A stretch of 49,290 nucleotides of DNA, taken from an uncultured bacterium. GTDB taxonomy: Bacteria > Actinomycetota > Thermoleophilia > Solirubrobacterales > 70-9. The stretch covers positions 1-49,290 of the forward strand of contig CAIUSP010000105.1 in NCBI GenBank assembly GCA_903901855.1, in the 5' to 3' direction. The notes under the pieces were generated by a model. It had not been told where the DNA came from, did no database searches, and was given only the letters and a program-made list of their open reading frames with translations. Positions 6,442 through 14,882 of the stretch are shown one piece after another. Position 1 is the stretch's first letter. The number at the start of each line of letters is the position of its first letter. A program made the position numbers and the translations under genes.

Positions 6442-8781
6442 GTGCGCATCGCATTGGTATCGCCGTACTCCTGGACCTACAGGGGAGGGGTCAATCGTCA
6501 CGTCGAGGCTCTGGCCCGCGAACTCGCTTCGCGGGAGCATTTCGTGCGGGTTCTCGCGCCCTCCGACCCTCCTGACCGGATCACCCGGGTGCTGCACCGG
6601 AACCGGATGCCGGCCGAGGTCGACCAACCCGATTTCCTCGTACCACTGGGGAGGACGATCCCGGTCGGAGCCAACGGAGCGGTCTCCAACCTCGGCGTCT
6701 TTCCCGACAACGTCCTCAAGCTCCGTCGAGAGCTCGAGTCGGGTGAGTTCGATGTCGTCCACGTCCACGAGCCAGCCGCACCATTGGTCGCGTGGGACGC
6801 AAACACCTTCAGAGGCGCTCCGATCGTCGGGACCTTCCATGCCTACTCGACCAAACCGTTGCCCAACCACATCGCAAACGGCCTGGGCGCACGGCGTCTG
6901 TTCAACCAACTGACCCGCAGGATCGCGGTCTCCGAGGCCGCGGCATGGACCGGTAAGCGCTGGTTCGGCGGTGAGTACTCGATCGTGCCCAACGGTGTCG
7001 ATCTCGCGGCCGCGCCGACCCCTACGGGCCGCAAGCCGGCCTCGGAGGAGTTGAACCTGCTCTTCCTCGGTCGAGCCGAAGAGCGTAAGGGCCTCGGGGT
7101 CCTCCTCACCGCTTTCGCGGCTTTGATCGAGCAGGTTCCTGCGAGGTTGACCGTGGTCGGCGCCACGCACGAGGAGGTGGAGCGGCTGCTGGCTGATCCA
7201 GAGGCCGCGTCGCGAATCGATACCCCTGGTCGGGTCTCCGACGAAGAACTCTGGCGACACCTGGGCGAGGCAGATCTCCTCTGCGCCCCCTCGCTGTCGG
7301 GAGAGAGCTTCGGCATGGTCCTGACAGAGGCCTTCGCCGCAGGGACCCCAGTGGTCGCGTCGAACATCGCCGGCTACTCGGACGTGGTCACCGACGGAGT
7401 CGACGGGGTGCTCGTTCCCCCGGCCGATCCACAGCGTCTCGCAGAGGTACTCAGGGACCTCTGGCACGAACCGGAGCGGATCGCGTCGATGGGCAGGGCG
7501 GCACGCAAGAGCGCCGAGCGTTACGCATGGCCGAGGATCGCCGACGAAGTAACCGAGGTCTACGAGTCAGCTCTCATTCCCGCCCGTCCTCCGGTCAGTC
7601 GGCCGGAAGCGATCGCGCGTCGCACCGGACTGATTCCGATCGACGGATCCACTCCGTCACCTCCGAAGCGTATGCCGTCGCTCGATCCGATCCCCGATAC
7701 CGGCCGCGGGGCGCGTATGTTGCGGAAGGCGGCGCTCGGCGTAGTCGGGGCGCTCGGCGTGGGGTTGACCCTGCTCGCCGCGAAGAAGGTCGGGCTGCAC
7801 GACGTGGCAGCCAGCGTGATCGGCTCCGATATCTCTTGGGTGCTCCTCGCCTGCGCACTGATGATCGCCTCGCTATTCCTGCGGGCCGCGTCCTGGCTGA
7901 TCGTGGTCAGGTCGGCTCTGCCCGGCTCGCCCGTGAGGAGGCGTGACGTTGCCTCGGCCACCATGATCGGGGTGTTCATGTCGGCGACCCTGCCCGCCCG
8001 GCTCGGAGAGCCGGCCAGAGCGATGGTGCTTTCGCGTCGTGTCGGCCGGATGAGGGAGACCTTTGCGGTGATCGTGGGCACGCTCGTCTCTCAAACCGCG
8101 ATGAATATCTTCGCGCTGGTGCTGCTGGGAGTGGTGATCGTCAGCACCAGCGATCTCTTCCAGTCGAGCACCGAGCGGATCTTCATCTACAGCATGGCTC
8201 CTGTCCTGCTCTTGATCGCGGTCCTGGTGGCCCCGGTCTTGATCCGCCCCAACGGCGAGGGCAGGATCGCCCGACTGGCGAGAGCGGTGCGTCGCGCCCT
8301 GAACGAGGTGCGGAGTGGTCTGAGCGTATTTCGTCACCCCAAGGAGGGGTTGGGTGCAACCGCGTTCCAGCTCGGCGCATGGGGTCTTCAGCTCGGCGCC
8401 TGCTGGGCCCTGTTCGCCGCACTCGGTATCAACGGTCTGGACGGCGCGGTTGGGATAGGCGCCGCCGCCGCCGTGCTCTTCGCGGTCAACGTGACCGCTG
8501 TCGTCCCGGTGACCCCCTCGAACATCGGTGTCTTCCAGCTTGCCGTTGTGAGCGTGCTCAGTGCGGGCTTCGGGGTCGACCCCGCGACCGCCCTTGCCTA
8601 CGGAGTCATCCTCCAGGCCGTGGAGGTGGCCACCGCTGCGTTGCTCGGCGTCCCCTCGCTGGTCAGGGAGGGGGTCAGCTGGTCCGACATGCGTCTCCGT
8701 GCCCTGCAGGCAGCTCCGGTCCGGCTCCAGCCTCGGGCCGGACGGGGTGATCCCGTGCCTGACCAGGCTTCGGCAGGATGA
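6442..8781 (+). CDS. GT4 glycosyltransferase fused to an AglD/MprF-type multi-pass membrane domain
   Basis: A 779-residue two-part protein. Residues 1-380 are a GT-B fold GT4 enzyme close to PimA-type mannosyltransferases: an N-terminal VRIALVSPYSWTYRGGVNRH, then VHVHEP and FHAYSTK. The donor site follows, with F-L-G-R-A-E-E-R-K-G-L near 210 and G-E-S-F-G-M-V-L-T-E-A-F-A-A-G near 290. After a Pro-rich linker (about 385-430) the C-terminal half has some eight hydrophobic helices of the AglD/LPG_synthase_TM (UPF0104) type, with T-L-P-A-R-L-G-E and N-V-T-A-V-V-P-V-T-P-S-N-I-G. The first part should transfer sugar from a nucleotide donor to a lipid, and the second type is linked to lipid or glycolipid flipping. 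The product is unknown. Confidence 0.88.
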   Translation: MRIALVSPYSWTYRGGVNRHVEALARELASREHFVRVLAPSDPPDRITRVLHRNRMPAEVDQPDFLVPLGRTIPVGANGAVSNLGVFPDNVLKLRRELESGEFDVVHVHEPAAPLVAWDANTFRGAPIVGTFHAYSTKPLPNHIANGLGARRLFNQLTRRIAVSEAAAWTGKRWFGGEYSIVPNGVDLAAAPTPTGRKPASEELNLLFLGRAEERKGLGVLLTAFAALIEQVPARLTVVGATHEEVERLLADPEAASRIDTPGRVSDEELWRHLGEADLLCAPSLSGESFGMVLTEAFAAGTPVVASNIAGYSDVVTDGVDGVLVPPADPQRLAEVLRDLWHEPERIASMGRAARKSAERYAWPRIADEVTEVYESALIPARPPVSRPEAIARRTGLIPIDGSTPSPPKRMPSLDPIPDTGRGARMLRKAALGVVGALGVGLTLLAAKKVGLHDVAASVIGSDISWVLLACALMIASLFLRAASWLIVVRSALPGSPVRRRDVASATMIGVFMSATLPARLGEPARAMVLSRRVGRMRETFAVIVGTLVSQTAMNIFALVLLGVVIVSTSDLFQSSTERIFIYSMAPVLLLIAVLVAPVLIRPNGEGRIARLARAVRRALNEVRSGLSVFRHPKEGLGATAFQLGAWGLQLGACWALFAALGINGLDGAVGIGAAAAVLFAVNVTAVVPVTPSNIGVFQLAVVSVLSAGFGVDPATALAYGVILQAVEVATAALLGVPSLVREGVSWSDMRLRALQAAPVRLQPRAGRGDPVPDQASAG

Positions 8782-8801
8782 GGTCTTCGCGGCTCACTCG
8801 C

Positions 8802-8807
8802 TAAGGT
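8802..8807 (+). promoter_or_regulatory. candidate -10 box for metE
   Basis: TAAGGT lies 10 nt before the ATG at 8818. There is no ribosome binding site in the 36-bp gap and no room for a cobalamin or SAM riboswitch. Confidence 0.4.
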
Positions 8808-8817
8808 CAGTCGCCGT

Positions 8818-11136
8818 ATGGCACTTTCCAATGTTTCAGGATTCCCGCGTATCGGTCCCGCCCGCGAACTGAAGTTCGCCACCGAGTCCTTCTGGCGGGG
8901 AGAGAGCAGTGAGGCTGATCTGCAGCGGGTCGCGCGAGACATCCGCATCGCCAACTGGAAGCGGATGAGCGATGCCGGCATCGATCTGATCCCTTCCAAC
9001 GATTTTTCCTTCTACGACCAGATGCTGGACACGATCGCGCTGGTCGGCGCGATCCCCGAGCGTTACGGCTGGGAGGGTGGTGATATCGGTCTCGAGGATT
9101 ACTTCGCGATGGCGCGAGGCAGGCAGGCCGATGGGGTCGATGTCACAGCGATGGAGATGACCAAGTGGTTCGACACCAACTACCACTACATCGTCCCCGA
9201 GTTGGGACCGACCACGGAGTTCTCGCTCTCCTCGTCCAAGCCGTTCGACGAGCATGCGGAGGCGATGTCCGAACTGGGTATCGACACCGTCCCCGTGTTG
9301 ATCGGCCCGGTGAGCCTGCTCCTACTCTCGAAACCCGCCGACGGCGTATCGGGTGACTTCGACCCGCTAGATCTGCTCGAGGGACTGGTCGAGGTCTACG
9401 GAGAGGCCCTCGAGAAGCTTGCCGAGCAGGGCGCGACCTGGGTCCAGCTCGACGAGCCGTGCTTCGTCGAGGACAGGACCGAGAAGGAGCTCGACGCGCT
9501 GCGCCTCGCCTATGAAGAGCTGGCGAAGGTCCACGAGCGTCCGCAGATCGTCGTCAAGACCTACTTCGATCACGTCGGCGACGCCTACGGGGTTCTGCGA
9601 GATCTTCCGGTCGAAGGCATCGGACTCGACCTCCATAGAGGAAGCCACAATGTCGAGCTGATCGCGGACCAGGGTGGTCTCGAGGACAAGTGGCTGTTCG
9701 CAGGAATCGTCGATGGTCGGAACGTCTGGATCTGCGACCTCGAGCACAGTCTCGACCTCGTGGCAGGTCTCGCCAGCCGGGTCAGCCAGTTGGTCGTATC
9801 GACCTCCTGCTCGCTCCTCCACTCACCGGTGGATCTCGAGGCCGAGCCGATCGGGGGCGACGAGGATCTCGATGACGAGCTCCGTTCCTGGATGTCTTTT
9901 GCGGTGCAGAAGGTGGGTGAGGTGGCAACGCTCGCAAAGGGCTTGGCCGAGGGGCGTGAAGCGATCGCTTCGGAGTTGGATGCCAACGACCGTGCTCTCG
10001 AGAGCCGCCGCAACTCGCACAGGACGAGCAACCCCGAGGTTCGTTCGCGGGTCGAGGCCTTGACCGAGGCGGACGCACGTCGCGACAGCGACTTCACCGA
10101 ACGCCAGAAGGCCCAACGCGAGCGACTCGGCCTGCCCCTCTACCCGTCCACCACCATCGGCTCGTATCCACAGACCACCGAGATCCGGACCGCCCGTGCC
10201 GAACTGAGAGAGGGCAAGATCGACTTCCCCGCTTACAAGGAGCGGATGGAGTCCGAGATCCAGAAGGTCATCTCGTTCCAGGAAGAGGTCGGCCTCGATG
10301 TACTCGTCCATGGAGAGCCCGAGAGGAACGACATGGTCCAGTACTTCGGCGAGCAGATGATGGGCTACGCGTTCACCCAGAACGCATGGGTCCAGTCCTA
10401 CGGGTCTCGCTGCGTGCGCCCACCGATCATCTTCGGAGATGTCAGCCGGCCCTCTCCGATGACCGTCGACTGGCACCTGTATGCGCAGTCACTGACCGAA
10501 CTTCCTGTCAAGGGCATGCTCACGGGTCCGGTGACGATGCTCCAGTGGTCTTTCGTCCGCGACGACCAACCTCGCTCTGACACCTGCAGGCAGTTGGCTC
10601 TGGCGGTCAGGGACGAGGTCCACGATCTGGTTGCGGCCGGAGCAGGAATCGTCCAGGTCGACGAACCGGCCATTCGCGAGGGTCTGCCGCTCCGGCGCGA
10701 GAACTGGGCGGAGTATCTCGACTGGGCGGTCGAGTGTTTCCGGATCTCGACCTCCGGAGTCGAGGACGCGATCCAGATCCAGACACACATGTGTTACTCG
10801 GACTTCGGCGACATCATGGATCACATCCAGGCGATGGACGCGGACGTGCTGCTGATAGAGGCGGCCCGTTCCCGCATGGAGTTGCTCGGGGACTGGGAGA
10901 AGCAGGGCTATGCGCAGGAGATCGGCCCCGGCGTCTACGACATCCACTCTCCACGAGTTCCATCGGTCGAGGAGATGTCGGAGTTGCTCCAGGCGGCCGC
11001 CGAGGTACTCACCGCCGATCAGGTCTGGGTCAACCCAGACTGCGGGCTGAAGACCCGCGCCTGGCCGGAGACCGAAGAGGCGCTCCGCAATATGGTCGAG
11101 GCAGCGAAGCTCGTGCGCGAGCGCGCAGCCTCCTGA
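8818..11136 (+). CDS. metE: cobalamin-independent methionine synthase
   Basis: A 772-residue, full-length MetE that transfers a methyl group from 5-methyltetrahydrofolate triglutamate to homocysteine in the cytoplasm. The N-terminal half starts GFPRIGPARELKFA, and T-S-C-S-L-L-H follows near 340. The C-terminal catalytic half carries the zinc ligands His657 and Cys659 (in I-Q-T-H-M-C-Y), Glu681 (L-L-I-E-A-A) and Cys742 (N-P-D-C-G-L-K-T-R). The sequence around residue 440 (STTIGSYPQT) starts the second barrel. The gene stands alone, 36 bp after the glycosyltransferase gene, with a TAAGGT box close to its ATG. Start-proximal promoters are unusual for metE genes, which often carry riboswitches. 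Confidence 0.97.
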   Translation: MALSNVSGFPRIGPARELKFATESFWRGESSEADLQRVARDIRIANWKRMSDAGIDLIPSNDFSFYDQMLDTIALVGAIPERYGWEGGDIGLEDYFAMARGRQADGVDVTAMEMTKWFDTNYHYIVPELGPTTEFSLSSSKPFDEHAEAMSELGIDTVPVLIGPVSLLLLSKPADGVSGDFDPLDLLEGLVEVYGEALEKLAEQGATWVQLDEPCFVEDRTEKELDALRLAYEELAKVHERPQIVVKTYFDHVGDAYGVLRDLPVEGIGLDLHRGSHNVELIADQGGLEDKWLFAGIVDGRNVWICDLEHSLDLVAGLASRVSQLVVSTSCSLLHSPVDLEAEPIGGDEDLDDELRSWMSFAVQKVGEVATLAKGLAEGREAIASELDANDRALESRRNSHRTSNPEVRSRVEALTEADARRDSDFTERQKAQRERLGLPLYPSTTIGSYPQTTEIRTARAELREGKIDFPAYKERMESEIQKVISFQEEVGLDVLVHGEPERNDMVQYFGEQMMGYAFTQNAWVQSYGSRCVRPPIIFGDVSRPSPMTVDWHLYAQSLTELPVKGMLTGPVTMLQWSFVRDDQPRSDTCRQLALAVRDEVHDLVAAGAGIVQVDEPAIREGLPLRRENWAEYLDWAVECFRISTSGVEDAIQIQTHMCYSDFGDIMDHIQAMDADVLLIEAARSRMELLGDWEKQGYAQEIGPGVYDIHSPRVPSVEEMSELLQAAAEVLTADQVWVNPDCGLKTRAWPETEEALRNMVEAAKLVRERAAS

Positions 11137-11163
11137 GCCTCTCCCGATTTCGGCTGGAGCCGA

Positions 11164-12744
11164 CTACTTGCCGAGCTTGCGACGCAGATCCCGCGCACCG
11201 AAGAACCGGAAGATCCGGTTGAGCAGCGCCCGGCGCTCCGGCGTGTAGGGGAAGAAGAACGGATCTCTTCCCGGCCCCTGGCCGAAGCGGTTGATCACCA
11301 GCGACTCGGAGCGCACGAACTTCTTGATTCCGTACGCACCACGTCGGAAGCCGATCCCGCTGTCCTTCCAACCGCCCATCGGAACGGCGGGATTGAGGAA
11401 GTTGATCAGTACGTCGTTCACGCAGGCAGCTCCGACCTCGAGGCGTCTGGCAACCGCTTCGGCCTCTGACCGCTTGCCGAACACGTAACCGGTCAGACCG
11501 TGCCTGCTCGCGTTGGCTCGCTCGACGGCCTCATTCGCATCGCGGACCTTCATCACGGCCACGACCGGTCCGAACGACTCTTCCTTGACGACCTCCATCT
11601 CGGGCGAGGCGTCGGCGATCACGGTCGGTCTGAGCCACTGTCCGGGTCGATCCTCGCGTCCCTCGCCGCCGGTGAGGATTCGCGCGCCCTTCTTCCTCGC
11701 ATCCTCTATGTGGTCGGTGCATATGTCGATCTGCGGGGCGAAGGTCATGGCGCCCACCTCGGCACCGTAATCCGTATCGTCCTCGCCCTGCCGGAGTTCG
11801 TTCACTTCCTTGGTCAGTTTCTCGACGAACTCCTCGTAGAGGGCATCGGCCACATAGATCCGCTCTACCGACATACAGACTTGGCCGGTGTTGAGGAATG
11901 ATCCCCATGCGGCGGCGTTGACCGCGCGGTCGAGTTTGGCTGAATCGAGCACGATCATCGCGTCGTTTCCACCCAGTTCGAGAGAGACGGGCGTGAGCGT
12001 TTCTGCGGCCTGGGCCATCACCTTCTTGCCGGTCCTGTCCGAACCGGTGAACTGAACGAAGTCGACCTCGTCGACCAGAGCCGAGCCGGTTTCGCCGAGA
12101 CCGTTCACTACCTCGAGCACGTCCGGGGCGCCGATCTCTTCCTTCCATGCCTTCAGCACCCGCTGGAGACCAAGGGGAGTGAGCTCGGAAGGCTTGATCA
12201 CAACCGCGCAGCCGGCGATCAGGGCGGGGATGGCATCACCGAGTGAGAGGATCAACGGGAAGTTCCACGGGCTGATCACACCCGCCACTTCGTAAGGTCG
12301 GTGTTGGACCCTCAGCTTCTTGACGCTCATCAAAGGAGAGTGGGCTGAGACCTTCTCCTCCCCGATGAACTTCTTGGCCTTCTTGCCGTAGTAATTGATC
12401 AAGTCGGCCAGGTAGGTCGTCTCGCTGCTCGCATCAGCCCTCACCTTTCCGGTCTCGGCCTGCATCAGGTCTGCGATCTCATCCTCGTGATCGAGCAGCC
12501 AGTCCCGCAGCTGGAACAGGTACTTCCGTCGACCCTTGATTCCCAGTGCCTCCCAGGCCGGCTGGTTGGAGCGGACCCGGGCGACCGCTGCCTGCACTGC
12601 CTCTTTGTCGTCGAGGGGGACGGTTCCGATCAGCGTCCCGTCGGAGGGCTTGCGAACCTCGATCTGCGTCGCTGCCGGCGAGCCTCCATTTCCTCCGTGG
12701 GCTTGCCCGGATGAGACACCGGTGCTGGTCGCTGAGGTGTTCAC
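11164..12744 (-). CDS. aldehyde dehydrogenase (succinate-semialdehyde dehydrogenase-like)
   Basis: A 526-residue NAD(P)+-dependent aldehyde dehydrogenase. Residues 1-28 are a low-complexity Ser/Gly/Thr leader. The conserved domain begins at EVRKPSDGTLIGTVP. The active site has the signature G-V-I-S-P-W-N-F-P near 170, Glu256 in S-L-E-L-G-G-N-D and catalytic Cys290 in G-Q-V-C-M-S-V-E-R. The C-terminal 60 residues (VINRFGQGPGRDPFFFPYTP and a basic end) extend beyond the usual fold. The substrate is not readable from sequence. The GTG at 12744 is chosen because AGGAGAG lies 5 nt upstream. A frame open to 12810 would read through an inverted repeat and is less likely. Confidence 0.9.
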   Translation of the reverse strand: MNTSATSTGVSSGQAHGGNGGSPAATQIEVRKPSDGTLIGTVPLDDKEAVQAAVARVRSNQPAWEALGIKGRRKYLFQLRDWLLDHEDEIADLMQAETGKVRADASSETTYLADLINYYGKKAKKFIGEEKVSAHSPLMSVKKLRVQHRPYEVAGVISPWNFPLILSLGDAIPALIAGCAVVIKPSELTPLGLQRVLKAWKEEIGAPDVLEVVNGLGETGSALVDEVDFVQFTGSDRTGKKVMAQAAETLTPVSLELGGNDAMIVLDSAKLDRAVNAAAWGSFLNTGQVCMSVERIYVADALYEEFVEKLTKEVNELRQGEDDTDYGAEVGAMTFAPQIDICTDHIEDARKKGARILTGGEGREDRPGQWLRPTVIADASPEMEVVKEESFGPVVAVMKVRDANEAVERANASRHGLTGYVFGKRSEAEAVARRLEVGAACVNDVLINFLNPAVPMGGWKDSGIGFRRGAYGIKKFVRSESLVINRFGQGPGRDPFFFPYTPERRALLNRIFRFFGARDLRRKLGK

Positions 12745-12773
12745 TGTCTCTCCTCTCGTTGGCGCTGCTGCCA

Positions 12774-12793
12774 GAGGGTCCGGTCGGACCCTC
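12774..12793. promoter_or_regulatory. 20-bp inverted repeat upstream of the aldehyde dehydrogenase
   Basis: GAGGGTCCGGTCGGACCCTC has perfect 9-bp arms around GT, centred about 39 bp upstream of the GTG at 12744. It may be an operator or a leader hairpin. If the gene really started at 12810 this would be coding, so regulatory status is uncertain. Confidence 0.4.
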
Positions 12794-12911
12794 GTCACCG
12801 TGCTGACCATATCGCCCCATCTGGCAGTTGTGTGTCGTCCCTCACGCCTCGCTCACCTCCTCAGGCGTGGTTTCACTTCGGACAATCGTCAGGACGGGAT
12901 TTCCTACATGC

Positions 12912-12945
12912 GTCCATATGGACAGGCGTGGCCTCTCAATACCGT
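12912..12945 (+). promoter_or_regulatory. candidate amt promoter with overlapping palindrome
   Basis: TGGACA (12918-12923) and TACCGT (12940-12945) are separated by 16 bp and fit a -35/-10 pair. The perfect palindrome GTCCATATGGAC (12912-12923) covers the -35 element, a position suited to a repressor or activator. I find no convincing GlnR box. The predicted leader is roughly 55 nt and ends in a strong ribosome binding site. Confidence 0.35.
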
Positions 12946-13007
12946 CTGGAACTGCAAATCAGGTAATCCGGCAACGGCACGACGTGCGCTGAAAAGGAGG
13001 CTCGTGG

Positions 13008-14432
13008 ATGACATCGGCTGAGGTGGGCAAGCAGGTTGTGAATCTGGATATCGAGCTCGACAACCTCTGGATAATCGTTTCCTGCATCCTGGTATTCCTG
13101 ATGCAGGCGGGGTTCATGTTCCTGGAGATCGGCTTCTCGCGACGCAAGAACGCAGGAACCGGAGTCGGGAAGATCCTGGTCAATTTCGCGGTCGTGACCC
13201 TCTCCTGGTGGGCGGTCGGCTATGCCGTGAATTCCGCGTCTGGAGGTGCGGTGTTCGGCGATCAGGGCTTCTTCTTCCACTTCGGCCAGCAGGTTGGAGA
13301 GGTGACCAATGACGGTGTCGCCGCCAACAGCTTCCTCTTCGGTCTCGCCTTCTGCGCGGTTTCTCTCGCGATCGTCTGGGGCACCACCCTGGAACGGATC
13401 AAGTTCGCGCCCTACGCGATCTTCGCAGTGATCTTCGGTGCCCTGATCTATCCCCTGATCGCGCACAGCGTCTGGTCCGGATTCGGACTTCTCGATGACA
13501 TCGGCGGCAAGGAGGTACTCGACTTCGCCGGGTCCTCCGTGGTCCACCTGACTGGCGCCACCGCCGCGTTCGCAGCCCTGCTCCTGCTCGGATCACGTAA
13601 GGGCAAGTACGGGCCCGACGGCTCGCCCAGGGCGATCCCGGGGCATTCCATGCCGCTGGTGGGTCTGGGTGTGATGCTCCTGTGGATCGGCTGGTTCGGA
13701 TTCAACGGGGGATCCGCCCTGGTCACCGACGGTGTCTTCTTCGCCGAGGTAGCGCTCAACACCCAACTCGGTGCCGCTGCGGGCGTGCTCGGTGCGCTGC
13801 TCACCTGCTGGCTGTTGACCAAGACGGTCGATGTCGGAATGGCGGGCAACGGCGCGATCGCGGGCCTCGTCGGCATCACCGCTGGTTGCGGCTATGTCGA
13901 GTATTGGGCCGCCCCGGTGATCGGGTTCGTCGCGGGGATCGTGGTGGTGGTCGGAGTGCTCCAGATCGAGAAGAAGCTCGACGATCCGGTCGGAGCGCTC
14001 TCCGCTCACGGACTCGCGGGGATCTGGGGAACCCTTGCGGTAGGCCTGTTCGCCTCGCCTCGCCTCGTGGGTGACACCGCCAGCGCGGGTGTCTGGTATG
14101 GCCTGTTCGGTGACGAGTCGGTCAGCGCCGGCTTCGGTCAGCTCGGAGTCCAGGCGGTCGGCGTGGTCGGGACCTTCGTGGTCGTGTTCGCCCTCTCGCT
14201 GGCGGCATTCTGGGCGATCAAGCGCACGATCGGTCTCAGGGTCGACGAAGGTGACGAGGAGAGCGGTCTGGACATCTCCTCACACGGGATGTACGGATAC
14301 CCGGAGGCATTCATTCCACAGCCCGAGTACCCCGTGGCCGATCACGCGCCACACGTCGCGGGCACTCCGGTTGCGATGGTGGCGGATGCGCCTCCGTCGA
14401 AGGCAAGCAACATCACCGGAAAGGCGGCATGA
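13008..14432 (+). CDS. amt: ammonium transporter Amt
   Basis: A 474-residue Amt/Mep/Rh protein with about 11 membrane helices. Visible family motifs include FLMQAGFMFLEIGFSRRKNA near residue 30, DFAGSSVVHLTGATAAF near 170 with the first pore His, GWFGFNGGSAL near 230, and SAHGLAGIWG near 330 with the second pore His. It conducts ammonium across the membrane and is gated by a P-II protein. The C-terminal tail after the last helix is long (about 65 residues) and carries D-I-S-S-H-G-M-Y-G-Y-P-E-A, the region P-II proteins engage. A strong AAAAGGAGG site sits 8 nt before the ATG. Its TGA overlaps the start of the P-II gene. Confidence 0.96.
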   Translation: MTSAEVGKQVVNLDIELDNLWIIVSCILVFLMQAGFMFLEIGFSRRKNAGTGVGKILVNFAVVTLSWWAVGYAVNSASGGAVFGDQGFFFHFGQQVGEVTNDGVAANSFLFGLAFCAVSLAIVWGTTLERIKFAPYAIFAVIFGALIYPLIAHSVWSGFGLLDDIGGKEVLDFAGSSVVHLTGATAAFAALLLLGSRKGKYGPDGSPRAIPGHSMPLVGLGVMLLWIGWFGFNGGSALVTDGVFFAEVALNTQLGAAAGVLGALLTCWLLTKTVDVGMAGNGAIAGLVGITAGCGYVEYWAAPVIGFVAGIVVVVGVLQIEKKLDDPVGALSAHGLAGIWGTLAVGLFASPRLVGDTASAGVWYGLFGDESVSAGFGQLGVQAVGVVGTFVVVFALSLAAFWAIKRTIGLRVDEGDEESGLDISSHGMYGYPEAFIPQPEYPVADHAPHVAGTPVAMVADAPPSKASNITGKAA

Positions 14433-14803
14433 CGATGAAGAAGATCGAAGCATTCATTCGCCACGAGTCCTTCGAGCCGATCAGGACGGAGTTACTCGAT
14501 AAGGGCTTCCCATCTCTATCGATCACCGAGGTCAAGGGATCTGGCAGACAGAAGGGAGTGGTCGAGACCTACCGGGGATCCACGCTCGAGGTGAACGTGC
14601 GGCCGAAGTTGAAGATCGAGTGTGTGGTCTCGGACGATGACGTCAAGACGGTGGTGGACTCGATCCTCACGCACGCTCAGACAGGGGAGGTCGGCGATGG
14701 CAAGATCTTCATCCTGCCGGTCGAGGATGCGGTCCGGATCAGGACCGGCGAGAGCGGCGAGGAGGTCCTCCAGGCCCACGAGGAATCGGAGATGCCCGAG
14801 TGA
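14429..14803 (+). CDS. P-II nitrogen regulatory protein (GlnK/GlnB family) lacking Tyr51
   Basis: A 124-residue P-II protein (122 if it starts at the second ATG, giving the usual M-K-K-I-E). Family signatures are VKGSGRQKG, E-T-Y-R-G, the P-K-L-K-I-E strand, and TGEVGDGKIFILPVEDAVRIRTGE near residue 85-108. It should trimerise, sense ATP/ADP and 2-oxoglutarate, and bind Amt. In canonical numbering the T-loop reads Y46-R-G-S49-T-L51. The tyrosine uridylylated in E. coli or adenylylated in other actinobacteria is therefore Leu here, and Ser49, the residue phosphorylated in cyanobacteria, is present. Regulation by nucleotidylation at Tyr51 is not possible. The ATG overlaps the amt stop, so the pair is coupled. 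Confidence 0.94.
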   Translation: MTMKKIEAFIRHESFEPIRTELLDKGFPSLSITEVKGSGRQKGVVETYRGSTLEVNVRPKLKIECVVSDDDVKTVVDSILTHAQTGEVGDGKIFILPVEDAVRIRTGESGEEVLQAHEESEMPE

Positions 14804-14856
14804 GCCTCGTACCCCGGGCGTAGGGGCCCCTGCCGAGCCTCGGTCCCGGCTGCAGA

Positions 14857-14882
14857 CGGAAGGGCTGTTCTCAGCCCTTCCG
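14857..14882. terminator. bidirectional hairpin terminator between P-II and a PQQ-dehydrogenase-like gene
   Basis: Perfect 11-bp arms CGGAAGGGCTG and CAGCCCTTCCG flank a TTCT loop. TTT follows on the plus strand. It lies between convergent genes, and the TGA of the minus-strand gene (14871-14873) falls inside it. Confidence 0.85.

Noticed and set aside
8782-8817. Riboswitch ahead of metE
   Set aside because: The gap is only 36 bp and shows no cobalamin or SAM aptamer elements.
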